DNA of 64,000 bases from Agarophyton chilense (lineage: Eukaryota; Rhodophyta; Florideophyceae; Gracilariales; Gracilariaceae), in assembly GCA_030374765.1 (NCBI GenBank), contig JARGXX010000071.1, positions 1,364,001 to 1,428,000 of the forward strand. The letters run 5' to 3'. Below the pieces are notes generated by a model, which ran no database searches, was not told the origin of the DNA, and saw only the letters and a list, made by a program, of their open reading frames with translations. The translations under genes were made by a program, and so were the position numbers. Shown in pieces: positions 51,894 to 61,990 of this stretch (positions are counted from its first letter, which is position 1; every line of letters starts with the position of its first letter).

Positions 51894-54800
51894 TGGGCAG
51901 GTGCTCTATCGGTTCGTCTGAATCCCATTCGGGGCCGTACCCGTACCAACGGACCAAGTATTGGATATACCCCTTTGGGTTGTAGGAGTGCTCCAAAATG
52001 CGTCCTACCACGAACTCTTGTCGGTACACTCCCCGGCCATCCCGTATGACGGTGTCGCTATCTCCGGGTGGTACCCGTCCTGGGCCAGGGGGTACCGCAG
52101 TGATCACGCTTTGGGCGGCTTCGCTCCGGTCGGACCGTGTAGCGCGCAAGGCAGTCCTCGGCTGAGTAGAATGTAGACCCGACTTCGGCGGTTCATCTTC
52201 CGCAAGTGCTTGGTTTGCTTCGGCGATTCGTACTCCGGTTGGAGGGCCCACACCGGCGGGTAACCCGGGTGGTCGTTCCGCTAATCGGCGTGGTGAAGCT
52301 CGCTTCGGCGATGAGATTCGCTGGGGCGGTGGCGCATTGTCGCACCTCTCTGTCCCACGGCGAGGTTCCGTGTAGTCACGTGGGGGTTCCAATGGCTGGG
52401 TGTTCGGCGTCGGCGCCGTGGATGTATCCGCCTCCCTGTGCGGGGTACTTGGCGGTGCGTCGTCCACTCGTACTGTATCAGGCTGCAGTGCGTCGAGCGC
52501 ATTTGCATTCCGTGTGGCACGTGTGGTGACACCTCGGCGAGTGTCGGTGGCGTTATCCGCAGCTGCGTTCTGAGGCTTGTAGAGCGACTGCTTCGAGTCG
52601 TGCAGGACGTCGGTATCAGGCACCCCTGATGGGCGAAGAATGACACGTGACGGTGCAACGTTTCCAGCGACGGTATCGACCGGATTACGACGGCTGTCGG
52701 GCGCCTCGCTCTCCATAGACGATTCACCAGGGTTGGTGTCCGTCGGGTGGACTGGGGAGGAGCGACGGATGCGCGACACGATTCTTTGCGGGTTGGGCGT
52801 CGCGGGTATCTGAAGGTCAGACAAACCCCGAGATGGGTGTGGTAATGCGTAGGGACGCGGGTGGACCTGGGGTAAGGGGGTCGATGAATCCGTTTCAACG
52901 GGAGCAGTCACACCAGTAGGTTGGGATGTCAACGGCGGAGGAGCCGATACCACGCGATCGCGGGAGATGCGTTCGTGATTAACAGCGAGGTCAACAACGA
53001 CAGTGTCGGAAGTCACCGAAATAACCCGAGAGGGGCCGTCGGCAACGGGTGACAGCTTGTGGCGTTTCTCCTTCCCTGGGTTCCAATACTCCTTGCGGAT
53101 GAATACATAACCGTCGGGGGCGAAACGTGGCGGCGAGCGAGGGGCTTTGATATCAATTCACGCTTGTAAGTGGCCTGGGCTCGGACCATTGAACGCCGTG
53201 CAGCGAAAACGAGCTTCGTGAGCCAAGTTTTCCACGCTTCGCGGTAAGCAGTCGGTGACGGAAAGGTATCCAGCGTGGGCTGTGGTTCCAGCGCCACGGG
53301 CGGTGGGGTACGGGAAAGTACCAGGTCGAAGGGCGTTAATCCAGTTGTCATGTGCACCTGCGTATTGTACGCAAAGGTGAGCGCATCAATGAACAAGTCC
53401 CAATCTTTGGGGTGGTCGGCAACGTATGAAGGGAGTGTCGCAAGTAATGTCCGGTTGAACCGTTCGGCCTGCTCATTAGTTTGGGGGAGGTAAGTGGTCG
53501 TGAACAGGTTCTTAATGTCCAAGATGCGACACACATCCTCGAAGAAACGAGAAGCGACCTGTCTCCCGTTATCGGAGAGGAGGTTGACCGGTGGGCCGTA
53601 GACGAAGACCCAGTGTAGGACTAAGGCTTGAGCCACGCTCATAGCGGAGGTCTTCCATAACGGTACGGTCCGGACCAGCTTTGAGAAGCGATCCGTAATT
53701 ACGAGTAAGAACTTATAATTCCGCATAGTGGTAAGGAAGGGACCGAGTATATCGATGGCCACAAACTCCAATGGAGCGCGAGATGGAAACAACTTCAACT
53801 TCGTCGCATGACGGCCGAGTTTGACACGGTTTCGAGCGCATTCAGTACAAAACCGCACCGTTGCGTAGCAGTCCACTGCCATGGCAGGCCAGTAGAAGTT
53901 ATGGCGTAGGGTGAGGTAAAGTTTCCGTCCCCCGAGGTGGCCACTCAGTTTGGAGGAGTGCGACAACCGCAAGACTCTCGACTGGAGGTTATGTGGTACC
54001 ACGATTTGTGGGTGCGATCCGACGGTCCGTACAAGGTATCCGCCATCATTCACCTGAAAGGGGAGAGTACTTCCTCCATTGAGTTGAGCGCGGACCTTGG
54101 CGCAGAACGGGTCAGCGAATTGCTCCGGTATCATCTCCTCTGGAGTAAAAGGCACGAAGTTCCCTGGTAAGGGTTTCTCGGAATCTTCCGAGAGAAGAAT
54201 GTCGTCCAATTCGGAACCGTAATATGAAGAGTCCGTTTCTCGTTCCTCGTCCTCGATGGTAGCGTCGTCGCCATTCACTGCAAAGCAGGGTATTTCATCG
54301 TCTTTGACGGGTAGTGCCTCGCCAGTAGTGACCAGGTAGGAGAGAGCATCGGCTTGGGTGTTGCACGATCCTTTTCGGTACTGCACGTCAAAGTCAAACT
54401 CCGCTAGACGGAGACGCCAACGCATCAAGCGGCCTGAAGGCTCCGAGATGGAGAGTAGCCATCGAAGTGATGCGTGGTCCGTAAAAACGGTGAAATGATT
54501 ACCCATGAGATAGGGGCGCAACGCTTGTAATGCCCACACTACTACAAGGCATTCCTTCTCCGAGACGGAGTAATTTTTCTCGTGGACGTTTAGCGATCGG
54601 GATCAGTACCCTACGGGGCGTCATTTCCCATTGGGTGCAGTTTGAAACAGTGCACAACCTACTTGGTAGTCGCTGTCGTCCGTCTCTACAGTGAAGGGCC
54701 TTCCAGGCTTGGGCAACGAGAGGATCGGGGCGGAAACGACAGAATCCTTAAGAGAGTTGAAAGATTTTGTTTGAACGAGGGTTAAGGGGTCCAGTTTTGG

Positions 54801-55179
54801 TGTTTGGCCTTTCCGCAAAAGCGCGTTTAACGGTGCAGCCTTGTCCGTAAAGTGCGGGATGAATCGTCGGCAGACGTTCGCGAGTCCCAGAAAGGAACGA
54901 AGCTCAGTTTGCGTCCGCGGTTCTTTAGCCTCTTTGAGTGACTTAACACGAGTCTCTTCCATTGTAACACGTCCTGGACGGATAAAATGGGCGAGACACT
55001 TCATGGTGTCCGTGAAGAAGTCACATTTCTTCAACTTAAGAGGGACACCTGCATCTCGAAGCGTGGTCATTATATCCCTCACATGAGTGAGATGTTTGTC
55101 CAGATTATCTGAAAAGAAAACTATGTCATCCAGGTAGACCAGGCAGGTACGCCACGTCAGTGTTCTCGGAATGCTAGTT
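51880..55179 (-). pseudogene. pol fragment of gypsy element 2: RT (partial), RNase H, integrase, chromodomain
   Basis: Reading leftward from 55179: RT TWRTCLVYLDDIVFFS, LPKPGRPFTVETDDSDYQVG (RNase H start), then two TGA stops (54623-54621 and 54605-54603, the second where Trp is expected), then FTVFTDHASLRWLLSISEPS. The integrase shows LSGHLGGRKLYLTLRHNFYW with CTECARNR, and FVAIDILGP, LLSDNGRQ and QTNEQAERFN (DDE intact). A frame change near 53.15 kb leads to the linker WNPGKEKRHKLSPVADGPSR and a long Pro/Arg/Thr-rich region. The chromodomain is FVVGRILEHSYNPKGYIQYL followed by VRWYGYGPEWDSDEPIEHLP. Chromodomains direct integration to particular histone marks in chromoviruses. Confidence 0.85.
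51894..55179 (-). mobile_element. Second Ty3/gypsy element with chromodomain, minus strand, 5' part missing
   Basis: Only the part from the RT catalytic box to the chromodomain is present. No LTR is found at either side. The left end meets the Tc1/mariner fragment near 51.89 kb. The right end stops just upstream of the RT YLDD box, where the DNA-transposon segment begins at about 55.18 kb. It is related to element 1 in layout but clearly diverged in sequence. Confidence 0.85.
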
Positions 55180-55278
55180 CAGTGGTCAAAAAAGGACGAA
55201 TTGAATTGACCGAAAAACCCGTGAATCTATCCAAATTTGGAGGTGTTAATTTCCGAAAAAATTTTCATTCGTTCATTA

Positions 55279-55350
55279 GTGCTAGTTTGTATGGGAAGGA
55301 AAACTAGCACATATCTGCAGTTTTTCTAGTTTTGATGGAGGTAAAACTAG
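55279..55350. repeat. Paired subterminal hairpins sharing CTAGTTT arms
   Basis: GTGCTAGTTT (55279-55288) pairs perfectly with AAACTAGCAC (55301-55310). CTAGTTTT (55326-55333) pairs with AAAACTAG (55343-55350). A further GCTAGTT lies at the junction itself (55173-55179). Repeated short motifs near the ends are transposase-binding sites in CACTA-type elements. Confidence 0.65.
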
Positions 55351-55669
55351 CGTGAATCTTTCTGTCGCCGCAGTTTAAAGGTAAAAGTAGAGAAGTGGTG
55401 CAGGAGCAGATTCAATCTTTGTGCGCTCTAGATTGACAGATTAGTACAAACAACCGGTCCCAAAATGGACCTCAAAATAGAAATTGAACATTTAGTACCA
55501 TCCATATCAATCGCAATAGAATCGCAGCCCGACCTGGCAGACCTCACGTGCCTTGAATTCTATATTATTCTCCACCGCCCACCCCTGTCACGTGCCCTGT
55601 GTGCGCCATACTCTCTCTCCTTCTACGCCCCCTACCAACTTCTTTCCCACCACCTCTCCTCCACCCACC

Positions 55670-58600
55670 ATGCCTTCCTGCTGCTTCAACAGTTGCTCCT
55701 TCTTCGCCCGAGAAATCCCCGCCCTCCAGCGGCACCAGAGAAGGTGCCCTCATCGCCTCTCCACCAACAAGCGCTTCCTCTCCCCTGGCGGAAATGAACC
55801 CAACTTCCCCCCCCGCACAAAACGCCACAAGTCCACCTCACAACTCCCCCCTCATCCTCCTCCCTCACATCGCCCTTCCGACAACGTCCCTCTCGCACAC
55901 CATGACTCCTACCTCCAAGACCAGCTCTCTCTCTCCCTCCACACCCAGGACGCCATCCACGTCGCCACTGCCCCTCTCGGTTCCCCCTCCTCTCTCGCTC
56001 TCTCCCCCCTCCCTCCTTCCACTCCCCCCCTCGACAACCCCCACCTGGAGAAAATGGTCCTCTACATCTCCTTCATCGCCTCCAAGCTTGGACAACGAAA
56101 GGCTGACGAACTCATCACTCTCCTTAATGATCCCCACTTCTCCGAATCAACATTCCAGAACTCAGTCTCCTCCGCAAAGCAATGCCTCGAGCTCCAGGCA
56201 TACCTCTTCCACCAGAGAATCAGGTCCATTGGTTCCGCCCCCTCCACCATCTTCGATCCCCACAAACGCTTCTCCGCAACCCTCTTCCAGAAAGACGCAA
56301 TCCATGTCCTCAAACAACAGCTCGCCCTTGCACACTTCAAGAACACCTTTTTCCACCCCATCTCCCAAACATCCGCCTCCGGCTCCCCCGCCTTCGCACA
56401 CCCCATGGCGGCCACCCTCGGCTCAAAAGTCGTCCCCGCACTCAAGACCGCCATCATGCAGTCCACAAAAGATAACATCGTCTGGCATCTCCCTCACTCC
56501 ACCGGTATCGACTCCTTCATCGGCCTCGTCCAAATCTACTCCAACAAGTCCTCTACCTCTCTTAAATCTTCTTCCATCACCTCCTACCCCCTCCACATCA
56601 CCCTTCTCAACTTCTCCGACTCCTTTCGCCGCAAATGCATCTCCGACAATCTCACACTCCTCGGCTATCTTCTCACCTCCTTCAACCCAATCACTCCTTC
56701 TCCAGATGCAGATATCATCACTCATTCCTCCTCCATCCCCCGCCAAACAAAAATGGAACTCATACAGCAGACCATCTCCTCCCTCCTTCAACCTCTCTTC
56801 TCTTCCGCCCTCCCCGGTTTCCACTTCCGCGACGCAGACAGCGTTCTTCGTCAATGCCACCCCATCATCGCCAGCTACTGCGCAGACATTCCCGAGGCAA
56901 AGGATATTCTCGCCATCTCCCACGGCACCCGCCCCCAGAACCCGCCCCCAGCACCCCTGCCACAGATGCTCTGTCACTCGCTCACAACTCCACCAACACT
57001 CTCACGCCCATCCCCCTCGATCTCTTCCCCTCACCCTTGCAGCCCGCAACAAACACTTCTCCCTCCTCAAGGACTCCGAAGTAGCTCTCCTCGCCTGCAA
57101 GCCAAGAGTCTCGCGCAACTTCAAGGAACAAGCTCTCCAAGCACTCCACTCCCTCTCCCTCGCAAAATACCCCTCCCTCTTCGAGTCTTACCCCCTTTTC
57201 AACACCACCCCCCTCCTCACCCCATACAACATCTTCCCCTTCGAACCCCTCCACAACTTCCACCTCGGCGTTTTCAAACTCATCAAGGTCGCCGCCATCG
57301 AACGTCTCAGATCAGAACACCTCTTCACCACCATCAGCTCCACAAACTCCCGCCGTTCCTTCCACTCCGTCCGCACCTCCATCCTCAAGCACTCCAACTT
57401 CATCCTCACCGCCATCGAAAACATTCCCCAGCTACCGGCCTCCACATCGACTTCTCTACTTCCGAAAGCGGGCAGTCCCTCAACGGCTTCTTCACAACTG
57501 ACGGCGTCCGCGGCATGCTAGAAGCAAAATACTACCGCGCCCTCGACATGGTCTTCCCATTCATCGGCGCCTTCTTCGACCGCTGCTGTGACGAAGCCAA
57601 TTCCACTCCCATCACAACCTTCTTCTCCAAGTACACAGACCTCCTCCTCACCTCCATGTGCTACAACTCCGTCCCCGAATGGACCACTTCTCTTCTTGCC
57701 AAACTCGCCTCCCAAATCCATTCCTTCAAGCACAGAGCTGTCGATGTTCTCGGTCCATACCATACCTCCAACCTTGGCACCCTCAAATTCCACCTCCTCG
57801 ACCACATCGTAGACGACATTCGACGCTTTGGGGGTCTCCACTTCAACGATGCAGGCATCTTCGAACAAGCCCATACCCTCTTCAAAGCACATTACTCCCG
57901 AACCTCCAAGCGCAGACCCACCGCGCACAACGAAACTATCCGTGCCATCGAACGCTCCGATGCCGTCAACAATTGGATTTCTCTCTCCGCTGATCCTTCC
58001 GTCACCTCATCCTCCCATGCCCCTCCTCCTCCCTTCCAAGCCCGCAAACCAGGTTTCGTCCGTGATGGCAAGCACACCTCCTTTTCCGATCTCATCACCG
58101 CTCACAAATTCTTTCGAGCAAACCCCCACTCAACAATCTCTTCCCTTCAGGACCTCTTCTCCCCAGACACTATCGCCATCATCTCACAGATTGGAACCCT
58201 CGCACTCCCCTCCTTCGTCACACTCACACTCGAAACACTAGCTCTCAACCAGGACTCCCCCACTCTCCGCCAAACCCGTCTCACATTCGTCAATTCAGCA
58301 TACGTCGTCGGCGGCTTCACCCCAACCCTAGACGACTACATCGCCGATCGAAACGAGCTCGCCGTCAAAGATCCCCCTCTCCCACTCATTCAACGTATCT
58401 TTGCTGCTCCCTCCTTCGGTCCCTCTAAAACCCCAAAGTTCTCCCACATCCTCGTTGCCGGTTCCAACTTCTCCAACCCCACTCCCACCGCCTGGGTCTG
58501 CAAGCTCAACTCTCTTCTTCGCTTCACCACCCCTTCTTCCCCTTCCACTCATAACGAGTTCGCCTTCGTTCAGTTCCTCGAACTCGTTCCACCTCAGGAT

Positions 58601-58831
58601 CAAGTCGATGTCTCTCTCAATTGCATCTGCCTCCGATGGGCAACAGACGACGAACAAAACCACACCGCCCACGCCCTTCCTATCTCAAACACTTCCAACT
58701 CCGACAACGTCTCCCCCTGGTTCGGCCTCATACCATCCTCTTCCATTCTCGGCTTCGTTCATGTACTTCGCCAAAACTACCCCGCACCCCCCTTCACCCC
58801 TCGATTGCACTGGCGCTTCCATCGTTTTTAA
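55670..58831 (+). pseudogene. Plavaka/CACTA-like transposase, frame-disrupted
   Basis: The ATG at 55670 opens with a single C2H2-like finger (CCFNSCSFFAREIPALQRHQ, then RRC). A Pro/Ser-rich stretch and a helical region follow. The core is split between phases. A tandem 13-base duplication (56927-56939 and 56940-56952) shifts the frame just before PCHRCSV. The next phase contains the D/ExLHNFHLGVFKLIK motif (57247-57291). Near 57.43 kb the coding phase returns to the first one: HIDFSTSESGQSLNGFFTTD, GVRGMLEAKYYRALDMVFPF and KFHLLDHIVDDIRRFGGLHF, then EQAHTLFKAHYSRTSKRR. These blocks match the order seen in fungal Plavaka/KDZ-type transposases. The first phase happens to stay open throughout, giving a misleading uninterrupted frame of 1053 codons from this ATG. 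An unspliced intron is a less likely explanation. Confidence 0.7.
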
Positions 58832-59032
58832 CTCAACAGATTCTACCGAGACCCAACTGCCAAGCCCTACTTCTCCAACACCACCACTGGTGGCACAACA
58901 CCACCACTGGGTGGCACCCATAATAATACCTCCCGAGGCCCATGATCCAATAAAATAGTCACCGCTGCTTTTCTTCCATAGCCGACCCCCATCTTGCTCC
59001 ACCTCCTTACCCCCTTATCCCCCCGTACCTTA
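58832..59032. other. Short spacer between convergent transposon frames
   Basis: 200 bases. Contains CCACCACTGGTGG and a near copy (58883-58917) that could form small hairpins, plus AATAAA at 58950, a possible poly(A) signal for the transposase transcript. Confidence 0.4.
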
Positions 59033-61687
59033 TCACTCTCCCACTCCTTGCCTAATCCCCAACGCTAAGCGCTTGAACCGTGGTTCTTCTGGTCCACATG
59101 GCGCTATATAGCAATCTAACACCGCTCCAAGTCTTCTCGTGAGATTCTCCATGAAAAACTCCTCCCTTATCGCCAGATAGATTTTCTCTCTCGACGGTAT
59201 CCATAGCCCAACCGTCGCGATTCTCTCCTTATTCCCACTCACATCTCTACGATTCCCTCCACAGAATCCATCATTCTCAAACTCCTCAGCATACTCATCC
59301 TTCACCATGTTCCAGGCAACCCTCAATATGTCCTCAACAGCCAATCGCAGAAACCTCCCAAACAGCGTCGAGAACAAAAGTTGCCTTTGGCCTCCCCGCC
59401 CAAAGTCTCTATCCATCGTGGTCACCACAAATCCAATCCATGCATCAAGTCGCGCAAGATGCATCACCGTACCATCCACATACTGCCTTTCTCCATTTCT
59501 GTGACTTTCTACCGCGTAGCCCATAAACTCCTCCAACACTTTCAACGACACCTGATTTCGAAAATACATATCTGCCTCACCAAAGTCCTCCAAGTTCTGA
59601 GACACCTTCGATCCAGAATAAGTAATATCTTCAATCGCACTCGTTCTCCACGCACACAGCTTACCTCTCCCATCCTCCCCCGACCCCATCAACTTCTTTT
59701 GCGCCTCCTCAATCTGCTTCTTCAACTCCGCCCAAAGCTCCGTCCCTTCAGTCACCTTAGCTCGTTTCGCGATCAAATCATATCCAAGCATGGAAAACAG
59801 CTTATCACGCGCTGCTCGCTTCCGCACCCCAACCACATCGCTCAATGTCTGCTTCATCCTCTGTCTCAAGCACCTATCCGCACTTACATTTTCCACGCAC
59901 TCCTCTCTCCTCCCCGCTTCCCTTATCGACTCTCATTTCTCTCCCATTAACTCAGTCTCTACCACGTGCTTCAACAACAAATGGCTCCCGCCCTCTGTCG
60001 ACGGCGTATACGGTCTCATCTCATATGCAACCTCAATTGGACATCTCGGAACCATTTCCTTCTCTCCCACCACAAACATACTTTCCTCCCTACTCTCCCC
60101 AACCGCCTCACTTCTATTCTTCCAGCTTCGACCCACATTCTCGGGGTCGAAGCAAAGTTCCGATGCCTCCAGTTTTGCTTAATGAATAATCCTATCATAC
60201 ACACGACGTGCAAATCCATAAAAGCATTCCTGCACTCCAATGTCATACTTTCGTCGCCGCGTCACGCCTCCCTCCCCCCTCCCTTCCCCAGCGATTCTAC
60301 CTTTCAACGCCTCCCTCAAACTCTCAATCCGCACATTCTGCTGCTTCATTTCCTCCCTCGCCCGATCCAGCTCCGTTTGGGTCATTTTCAAACTCACCAT
60401 CACACTGTAGCTGTCTTCCTTCATACGTCCCATTTGTCTCTTCAACACATTCATCTTCTCAATTAGCATCGACCGCGGCAACAAACCTATGTCATCATCA
60501 TTTGCTTCATCTTCCACTATACGGACGGCGTTCTCCACGACATTTAAATTCGCATTCTCCCCGTTATCAATATTCCTTGTGAATACAATGTTTCTCCTTA
60601 CTCGCATACCTTCCGGCGTCCTTCGCCTTGCGTACACCTCAAACCCTTCAACTCCCAAACCCACCCCTCTCCTCGGTGGCAAACGCTCGACATCTTCTCA
60701 CTGATGAGAAAGAACTGCTGCTCTTCCATCGCCTCCCTCCCCTAAACCACGTGTTCTCCCTCCAGCAAACCCCCTTCTCCCCCCCTCCCTCACATGCACT
60801 TCTTTGCTTTCCCTTTCGTCTATCGCTCTTCTTCCTGTAACTCGAACACTCCCCATTCTTTCCCTTGCACGCTCTCTCCTTTCTTCCAAGTAATCCAAGT
60901 TCGCCCCCTCCCATCTTTCCGCCTGTTCCCCCGCGGTAACTCCAACACTCTCTCCTTCTGTTCTCTCTCGAACGACTCTTGCGCCCGCGATTAGACCACT
61001 ACTGGGTCCACCTATTCTACCCTCCCCACCACGGCTACTCTCTATTCTCCCTTTCTGTATCTCATCATCACCGTCCTCTTCCCTCATACCCGTAAACGAT
61101 GCCCCTGCTTCTTCAACGCCTCTGAGGCGGGATCCACGTTCTCCGATCATTCTCTCTCCCTCCTTACGCCCCTTCGTCCTCTCATTCGGAATCTCTTCAC
61201 CTCCTTCAGGTGCAGAGCATGGATTTACCGGCTCCACATCAGCTGAAGACGTGAGTACAGCACTTAGAGTCCGCTCGGATGCATCCCCTCTCCTTGTCCT
61301 CCCTGGAGCTCTGCTCGCCCTCCCCCGCAATCCACTTCTAGGTACACGCGTGGGGTTGCTTCGCACGCCATCCCGTTTTCCATCGCCGCTCCGCACCATC
61401 TCTCCCGTACGCGACGTGATTTGCTCCGTACGCGACGTGATTTGCTCCGCACTCTCCTCCGTCACCGTCTCCTTTGCGCGAACAGCCTTTCCTTTGCCCC
61501 CACTCGCCTCTCCTTCCCCACCATCTTGCCTTGATCTACCTCTCAGGCGCACGCCTCCCTTCTCTCCACTCGCGCCCTGGAGCCTACGCCCCTTGTCCCT
61601 TCCGCCCTCCGCATCCCCTCCATGCCGCCGGGATTTTGTACCGCGCCCGCTAGTGTTCTCGCTTCTCGATTTGCGCTTCGGAGCCAT
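59033..61687 (-). pseudogene. Unrecognised basic/coiled-coil transposon protein; one phase of 885 codons with three in-frame stops
   Basis: From the ATG at 61687 a single phase runs to 59033, broken only by TGA (60700-60698), TAA (60181-60179) and TGA (59935-59933). The N-terminal 300 residues are Arg/Gly/Glu-rich and probably disordered (MAPKRKSRSENTSGRGTKSR). A coiled-coil follows (SMLIEKMNVLKRQMGRMKED to MKQQNVRIESLREALKG), then an acidic linker. The folded-looking C-terminal domain of about 290 residues includes RKRAARDKLFSMLGYD, FGEADMYFRNQVSLKVLEEF and LFSTLFGRFLRLAVEDILRV. I do not recognise it. Lack of frameshifts over 2.6 kb suggests recent loss, stop-codon suppression, or splicing around the stops. 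Confidence 0.55.
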
Positions 61688-61990
61688 GGTTGAAGAGAGA
61701 GAGAGCGATCGTGGTATGATCTTCCACGCGTTGCAATGCGATGGATGGGAGAGAAGCTTCGAAACATTCTGCTTCTTCGTGTTCTCAGAAAACCCCCAAA
61801 CTTTTCAGATATTTTAAAAATGCGCTCGAACGCACCAGATATTGGAAAAGTATTCTCCTTCGGTGTACATGACTTTCTTTTAGCATATGTAGTACGTCAC
61901 GCTTTGACATTATATGTAGCGACAAACATAGTAAAAGCCCATAATATCTGGTACACTACAATGAAGTAAAGTAACAAAAGCGATGCACTT
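61688..61990. other. Spacer between the two minus-strand transposon frames
   Basis: 300 bases, AT-richer than both neighbours. It presumably holds the promoter of the basic coiled-coil gene and the 3' UTR of the methyltransferase-SET gene. No other signal is seen. Confidence 0.45.

Noticed and set aside
45473-54605. TGA recoded as tryptophan
   Set aside because: Host genes such as HMG-CoA lyase and the ABC transporter end with TGA, and the elements also contain TAA and TAG stops.
55553-55669. Upstream start for the transposase frame
   Set aside because: Opens with TTG; the first ATG (55670) directly precedes the zinc-finger motif.
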